From Tunturiibacter gelidiferens (GTDB taxonomy: Bacteria > Acidobacteriota > Terriglobia > Terriglobales > Acidobacteriaceae): a stretch of 64,000 nucleotides of DNA. Made by a program: the position numbers and the translations under genes. The notes beneath the pieces are model-generated. The model was not told the origin of the DNA. It was given only the letters and a program-made list of their open reading frames with translations, and did no database searches. Of the stretch, positions 23,133 to 30,789 are shown piece by piece (position 1 is the stretch's first letter; each line of letters starts with the position of its first letter). The stretch covers positions 1 to 64,000 of the forward strand of contig NZ_JACHEB010000014.1 of NCBI RefSeq assembly GCF_014201335.1, given 5' to 3'.

Positions 23133-25368
23133 CCCTACCGGGCCGCGTGTTCTCAATCTGCTCAGAGAACGGATTCCGACAGGACTTGCCGGTGCCGCAG
23201 TCTGGCTTGGGTTGTGGTTCTGCGTGTTGTTTGTTCGCCACTTATTCTCAGGAGGATTCAGAACCTTTCTAGGGATCCTTCAGTTCTTTGTTGGAATCGC
23301 TCTCGTCTCCATCGCCATCCCACTCGCTTGGCAGCTTATACGGAAACATCTCCTCTGGAGCCTTCGTAACAAGCTGATCCTCACCTATCTCCTCATCGGC
23401 CTCGCACCGGTGATTCTGTTTCTCACCTTGGTGGGCGTTCTGGCCTACGTGGCCGCAGGCCAATTCGCAATTCACCTTACAGACTCCCGCCTACAGGCTG
23501 AGTTGATCCAGATGAGAAACGAGAGCGGCCGCCGCGCCGATCTCACCACTGCGCTCGTCGCCGAACGGCCAAAGGATAACGCGCAGCAGATTGGCGGTGC
23601 GATCCAGGATATTGAACAGGCTGGAGAGGTCGCACGACTTGATATGCCTCGCTTGAGGTTGCATCGCGAAATCCGCGTCTTCCTTAATGGCGCAGCGGTC
23701 GACATCGGTCCAAAGTATCGTGGCAAGGCTCCCTTCGGCCTTCCACCCTGGGCAACCGAGGTGCCCGGAGGAGAGTTTTCAGGCCTCGTCCTCGACGGGC
23801 GCGATCTCTACCTCGTAGCCCTTCATCAGAAACGGTGGAACGACGGACGCATCTTCACGCTCATGTCGAGTCTGCCGGTTGACGGTGCCGTTCTGAAGCT
23901 GATCTCAGACGGCCTCGGACAGGCAAGTCTTCTGCCCCAACGCGCCGGAAGAACCGCCAATGAAATCAGCAGGGAGAACAAAGCTGAGGCCACCCCGGGC
24001 ACGCCCCCTCCCTCCCAGAAATCGCGACAGAAGGTTAGATTCGCGGTCGGAGCCGATGGGATAGATGGTGGATCATCCTGGATCGTCGGTGGCACAGAGC
24101 CCCCAGCCGTCAACGTCGTTGATACCCGGGTCAGCTTCACCTCGACCGAACCGATTACAGACTGGGACTCAGGAGAGCGAGACAACGTTCTCATCGCGGT
24201 CCAATCCCGACCCTCTCTTCTCTATAACCAGCTATTCGGCTCCTCCCTCGGAGGAATCGTAACCAGCGTTATACGCATCGCGATCATCCTGCTCTGCGTC
24301 CTCTTTGCACTCATCGAGCTGCTGGCGCTGTGGATGGCCATCGGCCTCAGCCGCTCCATCACCTCGTCCGTGGCTGATCTCTACAGCGCAACCGAACACA
24401 TCGACCGCGGCGACTTCGACTACCGTATCGGCGTTAAAAGTGACGACCAGCTCGCCGAACTAAGCAGCTCCTTCAACACCATGTCTGGATCCCTGCAGCG
24501 GCTCCTCGAAGAACAGAAGGAGAAGGAGCGTCTGCAGAACGAGATCTCCATCGCCCAGGAGGTTCAGGCCAATCTCTTTCCGCTGCACGCGCACGGAATC
24601 GCGACCCTCGATCTGCACGGAGTCTGCCGCCCCGCCCGCTCCGTAAGCGGCGACTACTACGACTTTCTCGTCTTTCACGAAGAAGCCCATGCCGGCATGG
24701 TGGATCGCCGTGAAACTGGCGTCGGCATCGCCATCGGCGACATCAGCGGCAAGGGCATCTCGGCCGCCCTGCTCATGGCAACCCTTCACTCGGCGGTGCG
24801 CGCCTACCGCTTCGCGAGTGAGGAGCTTGTCTACAGCGAGACCAGCGTGGCGGGGCTCACAGCCAGCAGGGAAGGACGTGGAGGGGACTGCGACGAACTT
24901 TTCCAGTCCCCGGGACGCATTCTGTCCCTTCTCAACCGCCACCTCTACCGCAGCACACAGCCTGAAAAATACGCAACTTTGTTTCTAGCTCACTACGACG
25001 CGGCCTCCGCCGTCTTGACCTACTCAAACGCAGGACAGCTTCCACCACTCGTTTTGAGCCGAGACGGACACATCCGCCGACTCGACAAGGGAGGCACCGT
25101 CGTCGGCCTCATGGACGGCATGCAGTACGAGGAAGACCGCTTCAAGATGCAGCCAGGCGATATTATGGTCGCCTACTCAGACGGCGTAACTGAACCAGAG
25201 AACGACTTCGGCGAGTTCGGCGAAGAACGCATGATGGAGGTGGTCGCCCGTTACCGCGATCAACCCCTGCACGTAATCTCCGCCCAGGTCATGCTCGCAC
25301 TCGACGCCTGGATCGGTGCCGAGGAGCAACCCGACGACATCACCCTCGTACTAGCCCGCCAGGTCTGA
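23116..25368 (+). CDS. Membrane PP2C-type serine phosphatase (RsbU/SpoIIE-like) with HAMP
   Basis: A 750-residue signalling phosphatase. Membrane helices near the N-terminus (GLAGAAVWLGLWFCVLFV, FFVGIALVSIAIPLAW, LIGLAPVILFLTLVGVLAYV) are followed by a ~270-residue extracytoplasmic region. Another helix (IRIAIILLCVLFALIELLAL) leads into a HAMP linker, a short coiled coil (LLEEQKEKERLQNEISIAQEV) and a C-terminal SpoIIE phosphatase with GDISGKGISAALLMATLH, YSNAGQLPPLVL, YSDGVTEPEN and DDITLVLA. Such enzymes dephosphorylate anti-anti-sigma factors in partner-switching stress control. No STAS or anti-sigma gene is nearby. It overlaps the YihY gene by 17 bases. Confidence 0.9.
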   Translation: MQDANSPTGPRVLNLLRERIPTGLAGAAVWLGLWFCVLFVRHLFSGGFRTFLGILQFFVGIALVSIAIPLAWQLIRKHLLWSLRNKLILTYLLIGLAPVILFLTLVGVLAYVAAGQFAIHLTDSRLQAELIQMRNESGRRADLTTALVAERPKDNAQQIGGAIQDIEQAGEVARLDMPRLRLHREIRVFLNGAAVDIGPKYRGKAPFGLPPWATEVPGGEFSGLVLDGRDLYLVALHQKRWNDGRIFTLMSSLPVDGAVLKLISDGLGQASLLPQRAGRTANEISRENKAEATPGTPPPSQKSRQKVRFAVGADGIDGGSSWIVGGTEPPAVNVVDTRVSFTSTEPITDWDSGERDNVLIAVQSRPSLLYNQLFGSSLGGIVTSVIRIAIILLCVLFALIELLALWMAIGLSRSITSSVADLYSATEHIDRGDFDYRIGVKSDDQLAELSSSFNTMSGSLQRLLEEQKEKERLQNEISIAQEVQANLFPLHAHGIATLDLHGVCRPARSVSGDYYDFLVFHEEAHAGMVDRRETGVGIAIGDISGKGISAALLMATLHSAVRAYRFASEELVYSETSVAGLTASREGRGGDCDELFQSPGRILSLLNRHLYRSTQPEKYATLFLAHYDAASAVLTYSNAGQLPPLVLSRDGHIRRLDKGGTVVGLMDGMQYEEDRFKMQPGDIMVAYSDGVTEPENDFGEFGEERMMEVVARYRDQPLHVISAQVMLALDAWIGAEEQPDDITLVLARQV

Positions 25369-25679
25369 CATCACCTTTCCGAACAGAAAAGAGTCGTCAT
25401 CCTAACCCTGAGCGAAGCCGAATGGGGAAGGATCCATGTATTTTGTCTTTGCCTGCTCACGCGTCCGAGACTCGCCCGAAAAAATAGTTCAAAAAAGTGG
25501 CGTATTTTTCGGCGAAGAAAAATACGATGTCAGAACACCATCTTCACCACGCATCTCACCACGATCACACCATCAAAACACCACGATCAAACACCCACTT
25601 TTCGCAAAATACCCCTCAAAAACCCAACAATAACAACAAAAGCCAACGCCCACCACGCCAGATTTTTTTTCGCAAAACG
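25369..25679. repeat. Intergenic repeat region: dispersed repeat, hairpin and G-poor tract
   Basis: Three structures fill this gap. First, 25396-25436 carries the dispersed repeat with core ACCCTGAGCGAAGCCGAA ending in GGATCC; an inverted relative lies at 36376-36401. Second, 25501-25526 is a hairpin with a perfect 10-base stem (CGTATTTTTC and GAAAAATACG, loop GGCGAA). Third, from about 25530 to 25670 the plus strand is nearly free of G and rich in A and C, with the 11-mer CACCACGATCA twice, 22 bases apart (25557 and 25579). I see no protein to support. Confidence 0.55.
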
Positions 25680-26936
25680 CTATTTTTCGTGAAGAGCTTT
25701 AACCACGATGTCGTTGGGAGAAATTCCAGCCGGAAGGATCGTAAAGAGCGCTGGCCCCTGCTTTCCTTCCGTTCGAATAACCGCAATATCCCCGGAATGT
25801 GTATCTGCAGCCAGCAAAAGATGCTCATCCTCCGAAAAGGCAAGCGCATCCGGCCCGGACCCCGTACGAACGCTGCCTGCCAGCTTCCCGTCGTCAATGC
25901 TATAAAGCCCAATCGAATCAGCCCCTGAGTTCGCGACCCATAGCGTGCTGTTGTCGCGACTGACGATGCCCCGCACCGGCTTGTTTCCAATCGAGTAAGT
26001 TCCCCCAACTTCATTGGTCCAAGTAGCAATCTCGGAGAAGCTGTCGGAATCGAAGTTTGAGACGAAAATTTCACCGCCATCCGGTTTCATCGCAAGATGA
26101 ACCGGCATCTTCCCAACGTCCAGCAACGCAAGCATGCGGTCCGTTGTAAGCGAAGGATTTTGTTTGGCCGCCCACGATCCAGGCGCTGCCGCCAGACTCA
26201 GCGCCATCACCTGATGCCCTGCGGAGCAGGCCACGAAGGCCTTTGAGGAGTCGGGCAAAATTACCGTGTCTCCGGCTCCGGGACAGCCGGAAAATGTCGA
26301 GCGAAGATGTGTAACTGAAGCAGATGCCGGGGAGCCGGCGCTGTAGGGAATCACATCGAAGACGGACACGCTGTTGCTCCCATGATTAGTGACTACGAGA
26401 GTGCGGCCATCAGGCGAGATATGCACCTGAACGGGTTGTTCGCCGGCCCCCGCGACGGAGACTTCGCGCCGGAGGTCAAGGTCAACTATGCTGACGCTGT
26501 TCGAGCCATAGTTGGCAACGTAAGCACGATGTCCGCTAGGTTCAACAGCGATGAAGGATGGCCGATGACGGACAGCAATCGTCGCAACAACACGATTTGC
26601 GTCGGCGTTGATGACTGAAATCGTGCCCGACTGAGCATTGGCGACGTAAACCTCATTTCGAGTGGGGTTGACTGCCATGTTGGTTGGGTTGGTGCCGACT
26701 TGGAGGGTGTGATCCTGACGAAGGTAGACAAGATCAAGTACGGTGACCGTATTTGATCCCGCATTGCTGACGTATGCGTACTCGCGATAGCCCGCTGGAA
26801 CGTCAGGAAAACGGCTCCTATGGCAGCCGGAGAGGCCGAGGAGGATCGCAAATGTTGCGACGACGGGGAGACGAAATGAAGAGCGGTGGGGCGTTGGCAC
26901 TGTTCGGAGTCTATCGAGGTGGTGCAAGAGCGGCAA
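25680..26936 (-). CDS. YncE-type beta-propeller lipoprotein
   Basis: A 418-residue envelope protein. After a basic leader comes a hydrophobic helix and lipobox LSGC (C38). The rest is a seven-bladed propeller of the YVTN/YncE type, with repeated segments such as YAYVSNAGSNTVTVLDL, VYVANAQSGTISVINA, AYVANYGSNSVSIVDL and LVVTNHGSNSVSVFD. Such proteins bind DNA, metals or substrates, or act as lactonases in other bacteria; none of these can be assigned here. The family is common and multiple in acidobacteria. No clear operon partner: the next gene on the strand is ccmD, 153 bases upstream. Confidence 0.8.
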   Translation of the reverse strand: MPLLHHLDRLRTVPTPHRSSFRLPVVATFAILLGLSGCHRSRFPDVPAGYREYAYVSNAGSNTVTVLDLVYLRQDHTLQVGTNPTNMAVNPTRNEVYVANAQSGTISVINADANRVVATIAVRHRPSFIAVEPSGHRAYVANYGSNSVSIVDLDLRREVSVAGAGEQPVQVHISPDGRTLVVTNHGSNSVSVFDVIPYSAGSPASASVTHLRSTFSGCPGAGDTVILPDSSKAFVACSAGHQVMALSLAAAPGSWAAKQNPSLTTDRMLALLDVGKMPVHLAMKPDGGEIFVSNFDSDSFSEIATWTNEVGGTYSIGNKPVRGIVSRDNSTLWVANSGADSIGLYSIDDGKLAGSVRTGSGPDALAFSEDEHLLLAADTHSGDIAVIRTEGKQGPALFTILPAGISPNDIVVKALHEK

Positions 26937-27052
26937 GAGGAAGTGCGATCGCGAGAATTTTTAAATTAGGTCTCCGAAACTTTATGCGTCATCCGGTGTT
27001 TATGCGATCGATGCTGATGGTCGATAGCATCACGTGCAATTCCTACTCGGAC

Positions 27053-27091
27053 AACGAAGCTGCGGTCCCCCTGCGGCTTCGTTGATTTTTT
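27053..27091. terminator. Hairpin after the ccm operon
   Basis: AACGAAGC (27053-27060) pairs with GCTTCGTT (27076-27083) around a GC-rich loop, and six T follow on the plus strand (27086-27091). It sits just past the ccmD stop. Read leftward, the hairpin has no U tract after it, so its efficiency for the ccm transcript is uncertain. Confidence 0.4.
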
Positions 27092-27233
27092 AGCGGCCGA
27101 CTCGCCGAACATGAACCCAATTCCACGCAGTCCATGCGAAGTATCCACCCTGAATAACCCACACAGCGATGTAAGCGAAGAGCAGATGCCGATGAGGCAT
27201 TGTGCTCAAGTCAAAAAAAGAACGCCAAGTCAT
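27090..27233 (-). CDS. ccmD: CcmD-like small membrane protein of cytochrome c maturation
   Basis: A 47-residue protein whose ATG overlaps the ccmC stop (ATGA). It has one membrane helix, LLFAYIAVWVIQGGYFAWTAWNW, followed by a basic tail HVRRVGR. This matches the usual CcmD layout of an N-out helix with a short positive cytoplasmic end. CcmD helps release holo-CcmE from the CcmABC complex in the inner membrane. The gene is easy to miss: it is the 3' part of a longer out-of-frame reading frame that runs through ccmC. Assignment rests on size, topology and position directly after ccmC. Confidence 0.75.
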   Translation of the reverse strand: MTWRSFFDLSTMPHRHLLFAYIAVWVIQGGYFAWTAWNWVHVRRVGR

Positions 27234-27967
27234 TGCGGAATCTCCAAAGAAGCTTCGATGGCCTGCAGGGCAGCTTCCTGCTCGGCAAACTGGCGGCGGC
27301 GTTCGAGGGCGAAACGGAATACGACAATGCAAATACCCCAAACAGTCCAGCCAGCGAGATTCCAATAAAAGGCGGGAAGCATTGAGGGGTCGACGCCGGA
27401 GTCTGGGCCACCACCAAAGACCGGGGCGGGGTGTTGGGTGCGCCACCAGCGGATGGACATGTATACGATGGGCACGTCTACCGCGGCAAACACGGAGAGG
27501 ACGGCAGCAAGGGTGTGGGTCTGTCCGGCAGAGGAGAATTGGCGCAACATCAGATAGCTGACATAGAGAAGCCATAGCAAGAGCATGCTGGTCAGGCGAG
27601 GATCCCACGTCCACCAGATGCCCCATACAGCGCGTGCCCAGAGCATGCCGGTCAGCAAACAGATGCTCGAATAGACGACGGTCACTTCCGCGGTTGCGAG
27701 AGCCAGGGCATCCGCCGTAAGGGCCTTCAACGGCTCTCGACGTCGCCAGTATAGGTAGAAGAGCGATGCCACGAAGTTGATGTAGGGGAAGATCAGACTC
27801 AACATCGCGATCGGAACGTGATAGTAGAAGATGCGTCCGACGTTGCCTTGTGCCGCATCCGTGGGGACGAGGAAGATGGCTTGGCGGAAGCCGAAAGCGA
27901 GCACGGCGATGCTGATCCCGAACCAGAGCCAGGCGACATTGCGGAGGGTGGGGGTGCGCTGCTCCAT
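27230..27967 (-). CDS. ccmC: Heme transporter/handling protein CcmC
   Basis: Inner-membrane protein that loads heme onto CcmE. The 245-residue sequence has six hydrophobic helices and the diagnostic tryptophan-rich periplasmic motif WGIWWTWDPRLTS (about residues 115-127). Conserved histidines occur in YYHVPIA (about 50) and in the second periplasmic loop (WRTQHPAP, about 180), where family members ligate heme. The cytoplasmic tail is rich in Glu, Arg and Gln. It starts 24 bases after ccmB and overlaps ccmD. Confidence 0.93.
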   Translation of the reverse strand: MEQRTPTLRNVAWLWFGISIAVLAFGFRQAIFLVPTDAAQGNVGRIFYYHVPIAMLSLIFPYINFVASLFYLYWRRREPLKALTADALALATAEVTVVYSSICLLTGMLWARAVWGIWWTWDPRLTSMLLLWLLYVSYLMLRQFSSAGQTHTLAAVLSVFAAVDVPIVYMSIRWWRTQHPAPVFGGGPDSGVDPSMLPAFYWNLAGWTVWGICIVVFRFALERRRQFAEQEAALQAIEASLEIPQ

Positions 27968-27991
27968 AGACCTATGGTATCCCGAATGCGG

Positions 27992-28681
27992 TCATTCGGC
28001 GTTGAGAACGGTCTCGAAGAGCAGAATGCAGACCGTGGTGAAGATGATGTCGTAGCCGAGAAGCTGCTTGATCCAGGTGCTGATCTGTATCGGGTCTAAG
28101 TCGGCGGTTAGGACGCCGGTTGTGGCCTGGACCATGGCCAGCAGGGCCGGGAGGGAGATGGGCAGGAGTAGGAGCGGGAGGAGAAGTTCGCGGTTGCGAG
28201 CGCGAAGACCGAGCGCAGCGAAGAAGGTGCCGTTGACGACAAGAGCCCAGGTGCCCAGCGGCAGGATCAGAGCAAGGAGCCAGACGTTGCCGAGGGCGTG
28301 GAGATTGAAAAATACGATGAAGATGGGGGCTAGCACAGCCTCTACGACGAGAACGAAGAGCATGTTGGCGAGGGCTTTGCCGAGGAAGAGGGCGGAGGCG
28401 GGGGAGGGGGCCATACGCTGGGCCTCGAGGACGTTGTTCCGCTGCTCGCGTGCCCAGGATTGGTTGAGGGCGGTGATGGAGGCGAAGAGGAGGGCTACCC
28501 AGAGGATGCCACCGGATATCTGGCGCGTCATGGTGGGGTAGCTGGTGGGGTCGAAGGCAAGGCCGAAGACCACGACTACTAGCAGGGCGAAGAAGAGCAT
28601 GCCGTTGATGGAGTCACGGGAGCGCCACTCGAGGCGGAGGTCTTTGCGGAGGTGGTCCCAGACGTGGCGGAGATACTTCAT
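27992..28681 (-). CDS. ccmB: Heme exporter protein CcmB
   Basis: Integral membrane subunit of the CcmAB ATPase that drives release of heme-loaded CcmE. At 229 residues with six helices it has normal length; WALLFASITALNQSWAREQRNN near the start of the second helix pair, the EAQRMAPSPASALFLGKALANM segment and the C-terminal LFETVLNAE fit the family. The ATG overlaps the stop of the ybaK-like gene (ATGA), so it is translationally coupled to a gene that is not part of the known ccm machinery. Confidence 0.88.
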   Translation of the reverse strand: MKYLRHVWDHLRKDLRLEWRSRDSINGMLFFALLVVVVFGLAFDPTSYPTMTRQISGGILWVALLFASITALNQSWAREQRNNVLEAQRMAPSPASALFLGKALANMLFVLVVEAVLAPIFIVFFNLHALGNVWLLALILPLGTWALVVNGTFFAALGLRARNRELLLPLLLLPISLPALLAMVQATTGVLTADLDPIQISTWIKQLLGYDIIFTTVCILLFETVLNAE

Positions 28682-29178
28682 GCCTTCGCGACGTCCTTGG
28701 TGAGATCGGTGAGGGTTGCGTTGGCGGCGCGAAGGTAGTCGGAGGGCGCGAGGAGGATCTGGAGACCTCGCTTGCCGGCGGAGACGGAGATCTGGCCGAA
28801 GAGTTCGATGGTCTCGTCGGCGAAGGCAGGGAAGGGCTTCTTCGCTCCCATGACTGTGACTCCGCCGCGGATGTAGCCGGTGAGCGGCTCGACTTCTTTG
28901 AGGGAGGCTAGTTCGGCTTTTTTCGCTTTTGCGGCTTGAGCCAACTTTTTGAGATCCAGTTCCGCGTCACCCGGGATGACGGCGAAGACGTGTTCGCCCG
29001 TGTCGGTGTGGGCTAGGAGGGTTTTGAAGACCTGTTCGGGGGGGAGGCCTATCTTGCGGGCAACTGAGATGGCGGTTAGGTCCTCGGGATCGACTTCGTA
29101 AGTGCGTAGCTCGTACGGAATGCCCAGGGTGTCGAGGAGGCGGGCGGCGTTGGTTTTGGCGGCGGCGGGGGGCTTCAC
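28678..29178 (-). CDS. ybaK: YbaK/ProX-type aminoacyl-tRNA deacylase inside the ccm operon
   Basis: A 166-residue cytoplasmic editing enzyme that in other bacteria hydrolyses mischarged Cys-tRNA(Pro). The YbaK/EbsC signature is clear: RLLDTLGIPYELRTYEVD, ISVARKIGLPPEQVFKTLLAH, FAVIPGDAELDLKKLAQAAKAKK with the catalytic Lys region, and GYIRGGVTVMGAKKPFP. It starts with GTG at 29178, overlapping the ccmA stop (GTGA), and its own stop overlaps the ccmB start, so it is wedged tightly between two subunits of one transporter. A link between cysteine-tRNA quality and cytochrome c assembly is speculative; chance insertion is also possible. Confidence 0.88.
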   Translation of the reverse strand: MKPPAAAKTNAARLLDTLGIPYELRTYEVDPEDLTAISVARKIGLPPEQVFKTLLAHTDTGEHVFAVIPGDAELDLKKLAQAAKAKKAELASLKEVEPLTGYIRGGVTVMGAKKPFPAFADETIELFGQISVSAGKRGLQILLAPSDYLRAANATLTDLTKDVAKA

Positions 29179-29912
29179 CCGTGGGCCTCGGTGCCTGAGT
29201 CCAGTATCTCGCCGTTGCGCATGGTGAGGGTGCGGGTGGCGAGGGGTTCGGCGAGGGCGAACTGGTGGGTGGTGAGGATGATGGTCCGGGCGCCCATTAC
29301 TCCGTTGACGGGAGCTACGGGCCAGGTGCGGAAGTCGGCGAGCAACTCGACCATGTGGCGGGCGGAGGCCGCGTCGAGGTTGGAGAAGGGCTCGTCCAGG
29401 AGTAGGACCTCGGGGTCCGTCTGGAGGACGCGGGCAAGGGAGGTGCGCTGGCGCATGCCCTGAGAGAATTGGCCTACCGGGCGGTCGAGCTTGGGGTCGA
29501 GGCCTACGGCGCGGAGAGCCATCTCGGGGTTGCCGACGCAGGCGCAGCCTCCATCTCGATGGAGGGAGGAGAAGTAGTTGAGGTTCTCCATCGCGGTGAG
29601 CTCGTCGTAGAGCATGGGCGAGTGGCTCATGTAGGCGACACGGCGGCGTTGCTGGTGCGGGGCTTCGGAGAAGACGGTAACGCGGCCCCGAGTCGGGGTG
29701 ATAAGGCCTGCGATCATGCGCAGGAGTGTAGATTTTCCAGCGCCGTTTTCGCCGAGGATCATGGTGCAGGAGCCGGTGCAGAAGCTGGTGGTGATGTTGC
29801 GGAGCGCTGCGAAGCGGCCGTAAATCTTAGAGACTGACTCGAGCGAGATGCAGTCCGTGCTGGCGACGGATGGAGGAGCGCTGCTGCGAGTTGTCTCTGC
29901 CGTCTGCGTCAT
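29175..29912 (-). CDS. ccmA: Heme exporter ATP-binding protein CcmA
   Basis: ATPase of the CcmAB complex. I chose the ATG at 29912; the longer frame to 30200 only reads through ccmE out of frame with a Pro/Ser-rich pseudo-leader. The 245-residue protein has Walker A GENGAGKST (54-62), signature FSQGMRQR (about 145-152) and Walker B LLLDEPF (about 165-171), with a final switch His in TTHQFALAE. It begins 16 bases after the ccmE stop and overlaps the ybaK start. The ribosome binding site is weak, consistent with coupling to ccmE. Confidence 0.92.
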   Translation of the reverse strand: MTQTAETTRSSAPPSVASTDCISLESVSKIYGRFAALRNITTSFCTGSCTMILGENGAGKSTLLRMIAGLITPTRGRVTVFSEAPHQQRRRVAYMSHSPMLYDELTAMENLNYFSSLHRDGGCACVGNPEMALRAVGLDPKLDRPVGQFSQGMRQRTSLARVLQTDPEVLLLDEPFSNLDAASARHMVELLADFRTWPVAPVNGVMGARTIILTTHQFALAEPLATRTLTMRNGEILDSGTEAHG

Positions 29913-29928
29913 ATCTTTGAGCTTTGCG

Positions 29929-30384
29929 TTATTTGGTTGCAGGCAGTGTGGCGGCAGCGGTGGTGGCTGGGGTTGCGGAGGCTGGGGCCGGGGCGTACTT
30001 TGAGGCGCATTTGGCCTGGAGCTGGGTGGCGTGGAAGACGCCGTCGCGGCTGTAGGTGCCGACGGCGAGGGCCTGGGCGTCGTCCTTGAAGGTGTCGGGT
30101 GGCGGCTCGGATCCCTGGTAGACGACGGAGAGTTTGCGGCCTTGCTCAAGGAGATCGAAGGTGGCGTTGGTGCCGACGCGGTGGATGCTGCCGGGTGCAA
30201 CGTTACCGGCTACACGAAGATGGCGGGTGTAAGCCTTATTTCCCATGCCCTGCAGCTCGCCGATGGTGACGTAGTAGCTCTTGTTGTCACGTCCACCGGT
30301 AAAGGACAAGTAAGCGATCGTGGCCACGATGATGACCGCGGCTACGATGAATTTGATCGGGCTTTTCTGAGTTACGTTTGCCAT
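29929..30384 (-). CDS. ccmE: Heme chaperone CcmE, Cys-type (CxxxY)
   Basis: Periplasmic heme carrier of cytochrome c maturation. The 151-residue protein has one N-terminal membrane anchor (FIVAAVIIVATIAYLSF), then an OB-fold beta domain (GIGEL-like start, HLRVAGNVAPGSIHR, FDLLEQGRKLSVVYQG, GTYSRDGVFHATQLQAKC). In the usual E. coli-type protein heme is held through His in an HxxxY motif. Here the motif is C126-A-S-K-Y130. Cys-type CcmE proteins (CxxxY) are known from archaea and some bacteria that also lack CcmH. An Ala/Pro/Thr tail follows. First gene of the operon; a ~400-base upstream region holds its promoter. Confidence 0.92.
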   Translation of the reverse strand: MANVTQKSPIKFIVAAVIIVATIAYLSFTGGRDNKSYYVTIGELQGMGNKAYTRHLRVAGNVAPGSIHRVGTNATFDLLEQGRKLSVVYQGSEPPPDTFKDDAQALAVGTYSRDGVFHATQLQAKCASKYAPAPASATPATTAAATLPATK

Positions 30385-30789
30385 GTTCTTCGTCTTTCAG
30401 TCTACGGTTACGGGTTCGATTTGGGTAGCGGCCCTTTGTGGGATACCCCCCTCCCCCCTGCGGGGTATCTTGCGCGTAAGCTGTTTAGAATGAATAGTTT
30501 ATGGGCAGGGTGTGTCTGTAAAATATTCCATTCAAAGGACTTGTGTGCAAAATACTTGTTTTGTTGTAGTTACGATACCGAGCGATCTCGACGAGTTTCG
30601 ATCAGTTTCGCGTAGCCGAATCTGGGTTCCTCTTCTATTTTAGACGTTTGAAAGGGGGTAATACGCCACGACAAAAGCCGCTCTGGGCGCGGGTTTTTGC
30701 ATGGGAGTGGCTTGACAGTATTTTGACAGTCAACTTTTCAAGCTCGAATATCTGACCGCTCAAAGGAGTATTCGCGATATGGTTCGCCC
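30385..30789. other. Divergent intergenic region with repeat element
   Basis: About 405 bases between ccmE and a rightward gene, without a supported gene. A C-run element (GATACCCCCCTCCCCCCTG, from 30447) with inverted GGGGTATC lies on the left. At about 30509-30555 two similar units, TGTCTGTAAAATATT and TGTGTGCAAAATACTT, are spaced ~30 bases apart. On the right TTGACAGT occurs twice, 11 bases apart (30712 and 30723); the second TTGACA can serve as a -35 box, with GAATAT at 30746 after a 17-base spacer. Confidence 0.45.

Noticed and set aside
29913..30200. N-terminal extension of the ccmA frame (about 96 residues, Pro/Ser-rich)
   Set aside because: It is the out-of-frame shadow of ccmE, has a composition typical of GC-rich shadow frames, and the ATG at 29912 opens normally into the ATPase domain.
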